The translations under genes and the position numbers were made by a program. Below the pieces are notes generated by a model that did not search any database, was not told the DNA's origin, and worked only from the letters and a program-made list of their open reading frames with translations. Below are positions 1-10,596 of a DNA stretch of 64,000 nt, one piece after another (the stretch's first letter is position 1; each line of letters begins with the position of its first letter). Source of the DNA: Lepus europaeus (lineage: Eukaryota > Chordata > Mammalia > Lagomorpha > Leporidae); assembly GCF_033115175.1 (NCBI RefSeq), contig NC_084836.1:63913097-63977096 (forward strand). The letters run 5' to 3'.

Positions 1-556
1 GCTCCTCCCTCAAGCAGAGCCCCCCTTCCAGTCCCCACCCCCACTTCCCACCCACACACAGTTTAAAAATACCAAGCCAGGGTTGGTGGCTTTGTCTGCT
101 GCGTCACTCTCAGCCCAGCCGCTGCCCGGCCCTCTGCCGGCCCACTCCCTCTTCCCCTATCCACACACAAAGCAGCCCCCTCGGGGCTCCCCTGCCGCCA
201 AGCGGGGCAACCTGGTCCCTGCAACTCCCAGCCTGCCCCACCCTCCTGCACAGAGGGAAGTCCCAGCTAGGCTTTCCCTAGGTGCCTCTCCATTGCCCGT
301 TCTCTGTAGCCCTGCTCCCCTGTCACAGAGCCACCACAGCCCCAACCCGCCCCGCGAGGACCAGCCCGGCAGGCTCTGGCTCTCCTCAGGGCTCAGCCTG
401 GCTGGCTGGAGCCAGACCCTCCTGCTGCCTCCCCACCCTCCTGTCCCCTCCAGTGAGGGTCTCCCTGGTCCTCCCACCTGGCCCCGGGCCACCAGGATTG
501 CTGTGTAGGGCCCGAGTGGCCGGGGTGCTTGGGGACAGCACTGCTGGCTGCCTCAC
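1..556 (-). other. NAB2: NAB2 last intron (partial)
   Basis: Pyrimidine-rich plus strand with no repeat I recognise. I looked for the expected start of the final coding exon (an acceptor followed by codons for FEEGLL) and did not find it, so this stretch is intronic up to the window edge. Confidence 0.7.
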
Positions 557-748
557 CTGCGAGAGGCGGCTTTGCAGGCACACAGGGGCTGAGGCGGCCC
601 ACGCGGTCGTGGGAGACGAGGCGGGCGAGCCGCAGCCCCTCATCCATCAGTGTCTGCTGCAGGATGTGGCGGCTCCACAGCCCGTGGGCTGGCAATGCCA
701 GAGGCAGGTCAGCAGGGGGCGGCGTCAGCCTTGGGCACGGCCCCACAG
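557..748 (-). CDS. NAB2: NAB2 coding exon 6 (last coding exon present in window)
   Basis: Encodes (A)[15 protein letters not shown] through [20 protein letters not shown] to CVPAKPPLA, residues 427-490 plus one base. The acceptor CCCACAG|CTG is at 749/748 and the donor CGCAG|GTGAGG is at 557/556. The next exon, which should complete a Glu codon and add the short acidic tail, is not found in 1-556. Confidence 0.94.
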
Positions 749-3700
749 CTGTGGGCATGGGCACTGGTCAGGTAAGGGGCTGCAGCCAACGGAACCCCCA
801 CCCTCAACCGCAAAGCCAGACCCAGAGGCCCTCTGGTCCCCACTGAGCCTGGCCCCTGAACCCTGTTGCAGGTAGCTGCCTCCCAGCTCATTGTCCTTCC
901 CCGCCCCCACCCTCTGACCTCCCCCGGTGGGGACAGGAGTGTCCTGGAGCACGCTCACCCTGCAAGTGTCCGTCGAGACTCTCCCCGGACAGGCTGGCGC
1001 TGTCTTCCTCCAGGCTGGGGCGGTACGGGGGTGCATAGGGCTCAGGGCCTGGGGGAGGCTGCTGGATTTCAGAGTGACTCTGTTCTCCAACCTGTGGACA
1101 CCCCAGATTGCAGAAGGGATGGAGAATCAGGGCCTGGCAAGGAAGGGGGTGAGGCAGCCCCCTACAGGAACCCTAGAAAACACACCTCCTGTTTCAGCTT
1201 TTTCAGTGGGGGGCCTCCCAGTTCTTCAGGGTGCAGCCTGCAAAGATGGAGAGTAAGCCAGGTGAGGCTGGGCAGAGTCACGTGATGTGGCCAGAGACAT
1301 GCATGGCTGAGAATTTCTGCAAAGAAGCTGGCTGAGGAGGGAGGAATCTCCTGGCTAAGCACAGCTGCTATGGGGGAGGGGGGAGACCCAAGATGAAAGG
1401 GATGGGGAAATGAGCCCTCAGATGAGCTGACCTGGCCAGAGGCAGGGCATGCAGGTGGCTGGGAAGCAGGCCTAGAGCTGCCTGAGCTGGAGCTTAGCCC
1501 ATGACTCAACTCCTGGGCAGCACTCCAGGCTGGAAGGGGAAAGGGGTCTCACCTGGAGCCCTTCAAGGAGGACAGGTAGGTGCTCTCGCGGGCCACTTGA
1601 CGGGACAGGGAGAAGAGCTCCACTCTCCGTAGCAGGAGCGTGTTGTCGCGCATGCAGAACTGGGCAGCAGCCTCGTTGATGGTCAGCTGTCGAGAGGGGG
1701 CAGCCAGCCAAGTCAGAGTCTCAGCTCCTCCCCCGCTGCCTTACCCAGACCTGCTCAGAGCCCTGTGCCCCGGGACAAGCGAGGCCCATCCGCAGGACGG
1801 CTGCTGGGGCTCTGACACCACCAGGCAGCTTTCTCTGGGGGACCAACACAGAACCGCCTGGGGCCGCCTCCCCGGTGCCAGCTCTGAGGTTGGAAGCCCC
1901 ACAGCAGGGGGCCTGAGTGGAGGGCGAGCCCCCGCCCCCGGGGGCCCAGGGGGCTCACCTCGTGCAGGCTGAGCTGCTTGCCCTCCCGCCGCTTGGAGTC
2001 GAAGCGGCCGTAGATGATGCTGTACTTGCGGATCTCCTCTTCTTTCTGGCTGTCGTTATCATCCATCTCGAAGATGTGCCCCACGCTCCGAGCCAGCTTC
2101 TTATTCAGCTTCAGCAGCGACGTGACCTCCCCGGCGTCCCCCCTGGGGAAGCTCCGGAAGATCCTCTCCACACTCTCCACCACCATGCGCACCATCTCCG
2201 GCTCCAGGCGGTCTGGACTCCCCCCGGCCCCACCCGCCGCGGCCAGACCCCCAGCCCCAGTCCCCTCGGGGACTCCTCCCCCTGCAGGTGGGGAGAAGGG
2301 AGGTGAGCCAGCCTCTTCTTCCCCTCCCGCCCCAACGTCTGATTCTGGAGTGCTCCGGCCCGGCCAGATCCGGGGGTCCCCTGTTCCAGGACCCCCCGGC
2401 AGTGGCGACAGCTTCTCTCCAAGTTCGAGAGGGCTCTTGGGGCTGAAACTGCGGGCACCGCCCGCCTTTTCCCCTGGGCTGCTGTGCCCATTGCTCATGC
2501 TGCCTTTCCGGGTACCCGCAGTCTCGGAGATCTTGAAGAGTGGGATGCTGGAGACGGGCACGGCAGGCACCGGCTGGCTGAAGAGCCCTGGATTGGTGGC
2601 CCACTCTCTCAGTGCCTTCTGCAGGCGCCGCACGTGGAGGGGCTTGGTGGCCATGCCCACAAGTGCCATGATCTCCAGGAACTCCTCCTCGCCGGCCTCA
2701 CACAGCTGCTGCACGTCGTCCCCTCCCTGCTGGATGAACGTCTCATAGTAGGAGAGGAGATTGGCGCGCTGCAGGACCCGGTACAGCTGCAGCTCCCCCA
2801 GCGTCCGAGGCAGTGCCATGGCTCGGCCACTGGGCCTGAGAAGGAGGGGCGTGAGAGAGGCAGTGAGTGCGAGGCCCCCGGCTGGGTACCAACCCACACT
2901 AACAATTGTTCTCTCTCTCCTGCCTGTTTCTTCTCCTCTCCCTCTGCCCAGCAGCGCCCAGCACTGAGCACAGACTCAGACTCGGGCACTACTCGGAGGC
3001 ATTGACATGCCACTACATCCCACACTAGCCAGAAGCACCCAAAGCCAGGGCCTTGTTGGCGGGAGTCAAAGACTCACCGCCCCCACCCCACCCCATCCTC
3101 AGCTTTGCCCTTTCTGGTCGGGGCGAGAAGACCTTAGGCACACCCCTGGGATGGCTGGCCCTCCCTCTCTCCCCCAAAACACTTGGCCCTCACCTTCCAC
3201 CCTAAACACCTCAACACAAGTGACATCACACACTAAGGGGAATGTCCCACTCATCCTTCCCACAGTGGACGCTGGGGACCACTGCAGGCCACCTGCACTC
3301 CCTTGGGGGCATTCTACCAGGGTGGCTGGGAGGGAGGGGTGTGTCCCCCTCCCTGGTCTTCCCACTAGGAGCCAGGTGGACCCCTGTTCCTGTGCCCCTC
3401 AGCTAGCCCAGGGATCAGGCACTCCTGGTGCACCTTAGTTCTCCACCCCACCCCCTCCGCCGTACCAGGCTGCCCAGTAACCCCCCCACCTCGCGCCCCG
3501 CTGGCCCCTCTCCAAGCAGTGACCTTCCCCACTCACTCCCCTCTGTCCCTCCTGCTCAGACGGTGGGGGAGGGGAGGGGCGCTCGATTGTTCTGCTCTGG
3601 GGCCGATCCGCCCACACACACTCCCACAGCGGTAGCGTCTGTGGGCGAACCCGCCTAGGGGCTCCCGCCTACTCTCCCCTCCCTTAATTTCCACCCACAC

Positions 3701-4303
3701 TTTCAAGTGGAGTGGGGGGGGGGGCGACTGCACACCCAGACGCCCCTCTTCACGCTGTGAACGAAGGGGCAACCGAAGGCACCCCCTGGCTGCTCAGGGC
3801 TTTCCTGCTGTTCTCGTACGTGTGCGGGACCCCCCCGGGGTGGGGGCAGCGCTCGGCGCCAGCTGCAGACAGAGCAGGCTGAACGCGCCCCACCGGGTAC
3901 TGTTGCCAGCTCCAGTCCTTGGGCTTCTCCTGGCACTTGCGGACTCCCAGTCTTTACAGGGGGCTCACACGCCAGTTCAGGCCCACCGAATAAACTGGGA
4001 ATGGAGAATCCAGTGCCGCTCTTTCACATCAAGCTGCAGCGGATCCTCCCCTGCTCCCAGGGTCCCTTCATTCGAAGACGCACCCCCTTTTTCCATCAGT
4101 CTCCACCTCCCACCCCCGTCCCGGTTCCCCACGTCCTCGCCGCGACCTCCGCCCTCCGGACCCCACTCCCAGTCCAGCTCCACCCATCTCCACTCCCGCT
4201 GTCTCCCTCTGCCCACTAACTTGAGTCTGGGCTGCGGGGTCCGGCGGGCGCTGTCCCCTCCGCCCGGCGGCTGCTCAGCTGTGGGGGAGGGCGCTCTGTG
4301 CAT
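557..4303 (-). CDS. NAB2: NAB2, NGFI-A (EGR1) binding protein 2, partial (3' end outside window)
   Basis: NAB2 is a nuclear corepressor that binds the R1 inhibitory domain of EGR1/EGR2 and recruits NuRD through CHD4 (family knowledge). Minus-strand coding exons, in transcript order: 4221-4303, 1959-2835, 1553-1686, 1186-1237, 959-1091, 557-748. They join in frame to 490 codons plus one base. Human NAB2 is about 525 residues, so roughly 36 residues in one last exon are missing. The start is the ATG at 4303 ([11 protein letters not shown]). NCD1, the SAM-like oligomerisation and EGR-binding region, spans about residues 35-113 ([16 protein letters not shown]). A Ser/Pro/Gly-rich linker follows. 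NCD2, the repression domain, spans about 262-385 ([29 protein letters not shown]). A basic PLKKLKQE stretch lies near 378. The gene is divergent from NEMP1. Identity is near certain; the exact transcript start is not resolved. Confidence 0.96.
959..1091 (-). CDS. NAB2: NAB2 coding exon 5
   Basis: Encodes [20 protein letters not shown] onward to [11 protein letters not shown], residues 383-426 plus one base. The acceptor CCACAG|GTTGG is at 1092/1091 and the donor CAGG|GTGAGC is at 959/958. Confidence 0.94.
1186..1237 (-). CDS. NAB2: NAB2 coding exon 4 (52 bp)
   Basis: Short exon encoding (R)[17 protein letters not shown], residues 365-382. The acceptor TTTGCAG|GCTG is at 1238/1237 and the donor GAG|GTGTGT is at 1186/1185. 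It carries a basic patch that could serve nuclear import. Confidence 0.93.
1553..1686 (-). CDS. NAB2: NAB2 coding exon 3 (second part of NCD2)
   Basis: Encodes [19 protein letters not shown] onward to the SSLKGS region, residues 321-364 plus two bases. The acceptor CGACAG|CTG is at 1687/1686 and the donor CTCCAG|GTGAGA is at 1553/1552. Confidence 0.95.
1959..2835 (-). CDS. NAB2: NAB2 coding exon 2 (NCD1, linker, first part of NCD2)
   Basis: Encodes residues 28-320. The acceptor TTCTCAG|GCCC is at 2836/2835 and the donor CACGAG|GTGAGC is at 1959/1958. It carries all of NCD1, the low-complexity Pro/Gly/Glu linker and NCD2 up to LSLHE. A second in-frame ATG at 2819 (residue 34, MALPRT) has a strong Kozak context (GCCATGG). 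Confidence 0.96.
2836..4220 (-). other. NAB2: NAB2 intron 1
   Basis: Intron of 1,385 bp, C-rich on the plus strand and free of CSINEs. It contains an 11-G run at 3714-3724. A GTGAGT at 3068-3073 preceded by GGGGGCG (an unused donor-like site) and several CCGCCCC/CCGCCCAC GC boxes are present. No other gene is visible. Confidence 0.7.
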
Positions 4304-6560
4304 GGACGGCCGGAGACCACCCAGGCTGCCCCTCCGGATGCCCGGCGCTCGGCGCCTGCTGCGCGCTGCGCTCTTCCCTGCGCGCGATGCCGTGTCCACC
4401 GCTGTCCAGGCTCCGTCCCTCCCTCCACGTCCTCTCTCTCCGAGCCTCCGCGCCTCAGTCTGCGCCTCTACCCCCCCTCCCCGGCTGCTCTCGCCGCCTC
4501 TCAGCGCCTCCACCCCCGCAGGACGCACGGGGAGCGAGGCCCCGCGCTGCGCTGGCTGCCGGGCTGGCGGGCGGAGGGCGTGGGCAGAGCCGGGGGCTGG
4601 GGCCGGGGGCGGGGGGCGGGCGCCCGGGCCTCTCGGTCTCCGAGACGCCGCGGCGGAGCGACAGAGAAAGGCGGAGACTGGGGGGGAGGGGGTGTGGAGC
4701 GGGAGGCAGGGGCGGGGACTCAGAGCCCGGGAGCCGAGTTGGGGACCGAGGTGACCGAGGCCGGGCTGCGGAGGGCGGGCTTGGGGGCCCGGCGGGCGGG
4801 GCGAGGTCGCTCCATGCCGCCCACGCCGGATGCACAGCCGGCCCTCTCCGCACCCACGCACCCACGTGAGCGCCCCGCCGGCGACATTCCTACTCCCCCC
4901 CACCCCCCGCCACCCCTACCTCTCTGAGAGGAGAGAGGAGTTGCACAACCACGCACAGGTACACAAAGACACGGGGAAGCGCAAGGACTGCACACGCGCC
5001 CCAACAACCGCGCGGACGCCCGCTACCCGCACGCAGGCCTCGCGCTGCTGTACGTGCGGATGCGGAGAGCCAGCCGGCGAAAGTTGGCGAAGGGCTCAGG
5101 GCGCGCGGCTCCTCCTGCGCGCGGCTCTGCCTCCAGCAGTCTTGCGCTTTAGGATCCCTTGGGTATCCCAGCCCTTCCCCTGCCCTCAAACGAAAGACTG
5201 GAAGGGGCCGCTCTCGAAGACCCCGGCCGCCTCCATCTCTCCGGTCCTTGCCGAAGTTTGAAACAGGGATGGGCGGGCCATGCTAGAAGCCACCACTTCG
5301 GCGTGCGCTGCTGCGCCGCGCCAGGTTGGTTAGTCCGGCCAGCAGGGGCGGCGAGGGGGGGGGGGGTGCGCCCCGCTTTCCTCTGCTCGCCGCCGCCCAT
5401 TGCACCAGGACGGGGCCCTGCTCCTCGGCCGCTGTGTGTCCCAGGTAGGATAAGGATACCGTTCTGGGACACCTTTGAGTCCGGACGGCGAGCAGAGGCC
5501 GGGCGCTCCCGAAGTGACTGGCTGCGGCGGGAGGGGCGCCTTCCCCGGGGCCGAGCCCCCTCTGCAGCCCACCTCCCCCTGGGTTTCTCCTAGCCCATCT
5601 GGTTCCCATTTCTCTCTCGCCCACGGCTCGGAGGGTGGTGGGGAGGGGAGGAGGTGTGCAGGCGGGGGCTCCGAGGGCCTGGCCCAGCGGCTCTAAGCCC
5701 AGGGGAACTGAGGTGGGGGCGGCGGGAAGCGAGCAGACTGGCCGAAGGCGAGGGTACTCCTGGTGCGAAGCCTCAGCCCCGCCCCGCCATTCCGCGCTTC
5801 TGAGTGGCCAAGCCGGGGGTGGGTGGCGTGGGCCGGGGCTGGTTCTACATTCCGGCCCGGCCAGGGGACCTTGCTGTCTCTGGTGGGGGCAGGGAAGGAG
5901 GGGTGGCCTTGTTGGTGGCGGGATTTCAGTAGTTCAGGTTGTCTTCTCCATCCCAGGTTGGAGCTCCAGACGCGGTGGGGGCGGCGGGAAGCAGCGGAGT
6001 CCCCCTCGTCCAGTCCCGCAGCGGGAGGGCACGGCCAGACCGGCTCCCGCCGCGGGGCACTGCCCGACCCCGCTCTGCGGCGGGTGGGCGCCCCTCCCCC
6101 ACCCCCGTCGGGTTATTTTGGAGCCTGGGCTGCCAGTCGCTGGCCCCGGGTTTCCACGTGCCCCCTCCCTCCCCCTGCCCACGCTCCCCGTGACGCACAT
6201 CCTCCGCCCACGCAGCCTCTGCTCCCCGCGCCCCCCTCCCTCCCACCCGGCGCCCTCGGGGCGGCGCTGAGCCCTGCGCTCCGCAGGGAGACGCCCGCCC
6301 GAGGGTGGGGGGCGGAGCAGGGCGTGAAGTCAGGGGGCTGCGGGGGGGGGGGGGGCGGCAACCCGCAGGGCGCCAGGCGCCTGGGTCCCTATCGGGGAGG
6401 AGGACGGGGGAGGAGCCGACGCTGAGGTCCCCAATCCCTAGGGCTGGGGCGGGTCCTCGGCCAGCGAGGGCGGGGGGAGGCCCAGGGCGCCGGGCTACCC
6501 GAGTGGGACTGCGGGGTGTGCGTGGCTGAGCCCGGTGAGGTGCGAGCGGGAGGCTGTGCG
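4200..6560. promoter_or_regulatory. NAB2: CpG island and putative NAB2 promoter
   Basis: Dense CpG and GC boxes cover NAB2 exon 1 and about 2.2 kb upstream of its start codon. About 275 bp upstream of the ATG is GCGTGGGCA (4578-4586), one mismatch from the EGR1 site GCGTGGGCG, followed by overlapping SP1 boxes at 4605-4620. NAB2 is known to be induced by EGR1 as negative feedback, so an EGR site here is expected; that this copy is used is inference. Long ORFs in the island have only base composition behind them. No clear TATA box was found. Confidence 0.7.
4221..4303 (-). CDS. NAB2: NAB2 coding exon 1
   Basis: Encodes residues 1-27 plus two bases of codon 28. The donor is CTCAA|GTTAGT at 4221/4220. 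Joining to exon 2 gives [14 protein letters not shown], which matches the known vertebrate N-terminus. The ATG context is weak: T at -3 and C at +4. Confidence 0.92.
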
Positions 6561-7585
6561 TGCCAAGTCCGGAAACTGTCGAAGCCGAGCGCACGGGAGG
6601 CGTTCCTGCCGGCCGCTGGCTCTGCACCCTGGGAGCAGGCGTTTGCGGCTTTCCATCTACCTGTGTGTGTGTCTCCGTCTCTCTGCTTCTGTATGCGCGC
6701 CCCTGTGTGTGGATTTAAAAATACGTACATTTGAAAAATCGTTGACTTATCAGGCCCCGCCGAAGCCCGGAGCGCCCCCGCAGCCCGCAGCCGCGCCGCG
6801 GCCTGTTCCTCGCTTCGCTCCCACTCCTGCCGCCCCCGGCTCCCCGCCTACTCCCTTCCGCCGAGAACAAGGAATTTCCAGCCTTTAGCAAGGGAAGAGA
6901 GAGAGAGAGGAAGACAGAGACCACGAGAAACTATAGAAAAACATGAGGCAGGTGGGGGGGGGTGGGGAGGGGGGGCATAAAATACCCAAATTTCCATTTC
7001 TTTCTCTGCACGACGGTCCGCACCCTCAGGACCGCTTCCACACCTGACTCGCCCGGCTTCTGCCCTCCCCACAAGGCGAACAGCGACCCGATCCCATTTA
7101 ATCAAGGATTAGTATTCCCATGATCTACACTGGTCTCTTCCAGGAAGGGAAACAGTGTCTGTGTCCCAAGGTTTCCAGGAAAGGAGCCAGGAGTCTGCAG
7201 AACGGAGGGAGAATTGTGAGACCTAGGGCCATGTAGATTTGTGCTGGAACACAAACGCATCTCATGGTGCAAAATCCCACTTGCTCAGCAAGGTTTAGCT
7301 CAAACTCCCTAGACTGGATCCTTCCCCACCATCAGCACCCCCACCTGCCCTGGGCAGAAGTGGCTCCACCCACCCCTCTGTGCCCGCCCCCCCACCCCCC
7401 CATCTCAGTTCAGTGATAGTTGCTTGTTTTGAGACCCTCAGGCTGGAACCTCTCCAGCTCTGTGAAATGAATGAATTGAAGATGCTGGTGAAAGAGCTGA
7501 GAGACTTGGAAAACAGCAGTTGACACAGCTTCAACTCCAAGAGGGCAAAACTGCATAAGTGGAGAAATTAGGTTTTCCTTGCTCC
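6561..7585. other. Intergenic flank of the CpG island
   Basis: The CpG density falls away here. There is a short purine tract (GAGAGAGAGAG, 6897-6910), G runs at 6952-6975 and AT-rich patches. I recognise no gene, exon or transposon. Confidence 0.5.
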
Positions 7586-7919
7586 TTTTTTTTTTTTTTT
7601 TTTTTTTTTTTAGACAGGCAGAGTGGACAGTGAGAGAGAGAGACAGAGAGGAAGGTCTTCCTTTTGTGGTTGGTTCACCCTCCAATGGCCGCCACACCGC
7701 GCTGATCTGATGGCAGGAGCCAGGTGCTTCTCCTGGTCTCCCATGGGGTGCAGGGCCCAAGGACTTGGGCCATCCTCCACTGCACTCCCTGGCCATAGCA
7801 AAGAGCTGGCCTGGAAGAGGGGCAACCGGGACAGAATCCGGCGCCCCGACCGGGACTAGAACCTGGTGTCCTGGGGCCGCAAGGCGGAGGATTAGCCTAG
7901 TGAGCCGTGGCGCCGGCCC
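7586..7919 (-). repeat. CSINE2-type SINE, full length
   Basis: Starts on the plus strand with a T run of about 26 and the CSINE2 tail motif (GACAGGCAGAGTGGACAGTG), and ends with the reverse of the head (TGGCGCCGGCC). The internal promoter B box reads GGTTCTAGTCCCGG on the minus strand. Only slightly diverged, so a young copy. Confidence 0.9.
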
Positions 7920-8453
7920 ACTCCTTTGTTTTTAAGAGTTCCAAGTGACCCCAGCAAACCTGGCTCACTGGCCTTCTAAAAAGTAGAAGACTGCCACCCT
8001 TGCCCGTGGTGGGAAAATACGAGTGTGATGTAATGATGCCTTTTTCAGTAACCTGTCAGAATTGATCACCTAAGAAGTGTTCAAGGTTTTTTTTAAAGAA
8101 ACGTGTTACCCCGAGAGACGATGGTGGTAACCTCTGCCTGTGAGGCACTCGCAGTAGGGGAGATGGGTCATTGACAGGTAATTGCACAATAGTGCAAGAA
8201 TGGTGGTACAAACAGTGGGTGAGGTCTAAGGACACTGATGAGCCACCTGGTGCTGTGAGGGAACAGGTTTAGACAGGCACTCAAAGGAGCGTTCACACGC
8301 AGCTCAGTATTTGGAAGCATGAGATTTCCGGTCAGGTTAGGATGTCCACTGGCATGGAGGTATGAAACAATATTGAGAAACTAAAACCTGTTCATTAGTG
8401 ACCAGTGGGTCTCTCAAATTGTGCTTAAGGACAAATTTAAGGAAAAATTTCAG
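7920..8453. other. Unique intergenic sequence
   Basis: AT-moderate single-copy-looking sequence. I see no gene, repeat or regulatory array in it. Confidence 0.4.
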
Positions 8454-8750
8454 GAGGCCGGCACTACCTGCAATGCAGGAATCCCGTTTGGGTGCTGGTT
8501 TGAGTCCCAGCTGCTCCACCTCTGACCCAGCTCCCCGCTAGTACGCAAGGGGAAGCAGGGGAATATGGGGCAAGTGCTTGGGCCCCTGCACCCACGTGGG
8601 AGACCCCGGTGAAGCTGCTGGCTTCTGCCTGGCCCACCCCTGGCCGCTGAGTCCATTCGGATAGTGAACCAGCGGTTGGAACATCTCTCTCTCTGACTCT
8701 CCTTCTCTGGAACTCTGCCTTACAAATAAATAAATACACCTTTCAAAAAA
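8454..8750 (+). repeat. CSINE SINE
   Basis: Head GGCCGGCACTACCTGC, tRNA-like GGTTTGAGTCCCAGC, core CCCCTGCACCCACGTGGGAG and tail AAATAAATAAAT. Confidence 0.85.
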
Positions 8751-9110
8751 CTTTCAATCAATGATTATGTTTTATAAAATACAGTAATGATAAATTCTTA
8801 TAAAAATGAAATAAGCATCCACTTGCATGAGCTTCAACCAAGATAGTGTTTCTGTCAAGTGGCTGTAGGACTTTCTAAATGCTTGCACTTAGATTCTGGA
8901 AGTGTTTCATTCAGATTGGTGCCAAGCGTTGAACAGCACTGCTGCAGATCCTTTTCATCCAAGGTCTAGATCTTCCTAAGGACCCTGGACTTCATCCCGT
9001 GGCAATCCCACGGAGCCGTCGGCGTGGCACCGCAGGTCTGCATCGAGCATCAGTGTGGAGGAAGGAAGTACCGCAGGGAACAGGATGATCTCCGTAGAAG
9101 CTCCATGGCG

Positions 9111-9156
9111 GAGTTGGCAAGGTGCCGGGCCAGGAGTTGGCAAGGTGCCGGGCCAG
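9111..9156. repeat. 23-bp direct tandem duplication
   Basis: Unit GAGTTGGCAAGGTGCCGGG plus CCAG occurs twice, head to tail and without mismatch (9111-9133 and 9134-9156). Confidence 0.9.
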
Positions 9157-10081
9157 GTCGCTGGCCTGGGCTGAAGAGGAAAGGACGCAGTTGAAAGAGA
9201 GGAAGTACAGCCCAGGGGACTCCACTGTTGAGAGAGCAGGAGGGGAGAGAGCAGGAGGGGTGAGGGTGCCTCTAGCGTGGTGACTGGGTAGATGGAATGG
9301 GTGCTCTTTTTCAAAACTCTGGAATTGTCTTCATCAAGCATGGTGTTGTGCAGTCCTTTACCCGTAGTTCCCCAAATTGAAAACTATGAAAACCAGAATC
9401 TTCCTTGTATGATACTTGACGGCAAACCCTAATCTGACTGGGATTGATTCGGTGGCAGAGAGCCTGACCCTAAACCTCTATGAGGCTATGGTTTTCATTT
9501 ATCCCTCTTTGATTTATCCTAGTGTGACCACTCACCTACGTCCACGCAGCAGTCCTGGTGTTGGATCACTGCGTGGTGCCCCACGTACCATTGCCTTGTG
9601 TAATTGTACATGCACCATGTTATCTTTCTGAAATTCAGAAAATTCTCAAACACGTTTACCCCCCACATTTCCCAGCCTGTTTTCTTGTTAGCTTTGGAAT
9701 GAGTTTTTTTTTTTTTAGCCTATTTGCATAAACAGATCCACCTGCAGATAATGAATATTCATCACAGTATGTGCTGTAGACTCTGAAGGTGATTCTCAAA
9801 GTGTTTTGAGCAGTGTCCTCTGTTTTAAAAAGGCTAACAACTTCTTCAATGACTAGGTCATGTTGAAGTGGACAACCTATCTCATTTACACATTTTAAGA
9901 GTCAGTGATTTTCTGGAATCACTTTGCAAAACTAATTAGTTCCCCTGTTTTTGCCTTAATCCAAACCAAAGAGCAAACTGAATGTTGAGAATGAGACTTG
10001 GTAGAAAAAAATGGAGAGTGTGTGTATGTGTGTTTATATATGTAGAAAAAATGAAGAGACTGGATATGTGTTTATTAAATA

Positions 10082-10167
10082 TGTGCATATATATTATACA
10101 TATATATGTATATATACATATATATGCATATACATATATATACATATGCATATATAATATACATACA
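10082..10167. repeat. TA/CATA-rich dinucleotide tract
   Basis: About 86 bp made almost only of TATATA, CATATA and GCATAT steps, with several internal inverted repeats. It is preceded by a TGTGTGTATGTGTG patch at 10019-10032. Confidence 0.85.
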
Positions 10168-10215
10168 TTTTTAGAAGTCCATTTAAATGTTGTGTTATGA
10201 AAAAAATATGATTTC

Positions 10216-10546
10216 GGGGCCAGTGCCATGGCGCATCAGGTTAATCCTCTATCTGCGGCGCCAGCATCCCATATGGGCACCGGTTCTAGTCCCGGTTGCT
10301 CCTCTTCCAGTCCAGCTCTCTGCTATGGCCTGGGAAAGCAGTAGAAAATGGCCCAGGTGTTTGGGCCCTTGCACCTGAAGGGGAGACCCAGAGGAAGTTC
10401 CTGGCTTCCGATTGGCCCAGCTACTGACGTTGCGACCACTTCGGGAGTGAACCAATGGAAGGAAGAACTTTCTATCTCTCTTTGCTGTCTGTAACTCTGC
10501 CTGTCAAATAAATAAATAAACATCTTTAAAAAAAAAGAAAGAAAAA
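10216..10546 (+). repeat. CSINE SINE, full length
   Basis: Head GGGGCCAGTGCCATGGCGCA, B box GGTTCTAGTCCCGG, tail AAATAAATAAATAAAC with an A-rich end. Confidence 0.9.
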
Positions 10547-10596
10547 ACTGATTTCAAGGTATTTTTGCACGGCAACAAACTATCTTAAAATTTCTT

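Larger units (their letters stand above)
8751..10215. other. Unique intergenic sequence with small tandem duplications and an AT microsatellite
   Basis: Mostly single-copy sequence. It holds a perfect two-copy 23-bp tandem duplication (9111-9156), a short GAGAGAGCAGGAGGGG doublet (about 9230-9260) and an alternating TA/CATA tract (10082-10167). No coding signal. Confidence 0.5.

Noticed and set aside
1755-1958. Extension of the NAB2 exon 2 reading frame past LSLHE
   Set aside because: A consensus donor GTGAGC follows the codon for Glu320, and the next exon continues the conserved NCD2; the extension is intronic read-through.
3060-3080. Strong donor-like GTGAGT on the minus strand as the end of an alternative NAB2 first exon
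   Set aside because: The coding exon 1 at 4221-4303 joins perfectly to exon 2, and no promoter-like context or conserved peptide precedes this site.
4298-4927. Several overlapping ORFs of 140-310 codons on both strands in the CpG island
   Set aside because: They arise from high GC content (few stop codons), have Arg/Pro/Gly-biased composition, no domain and no splice structure. Only the 83-bp NAB2 exon is supported.
5635-6627. ORFs of 200-233 codons in the CpG island
   Set aside because: Same composition effect; open on both strands at once and low complexity.
7586-7919. tRNA gene suggested by box A/B-like sequence in the CSINEs
   Set aside because: The promoter boxes belong to the tRNA-derived SINE head. 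There is no cloverleaf, anticodon arm or CCA-compatible end, and the unit recurs dozens of times.
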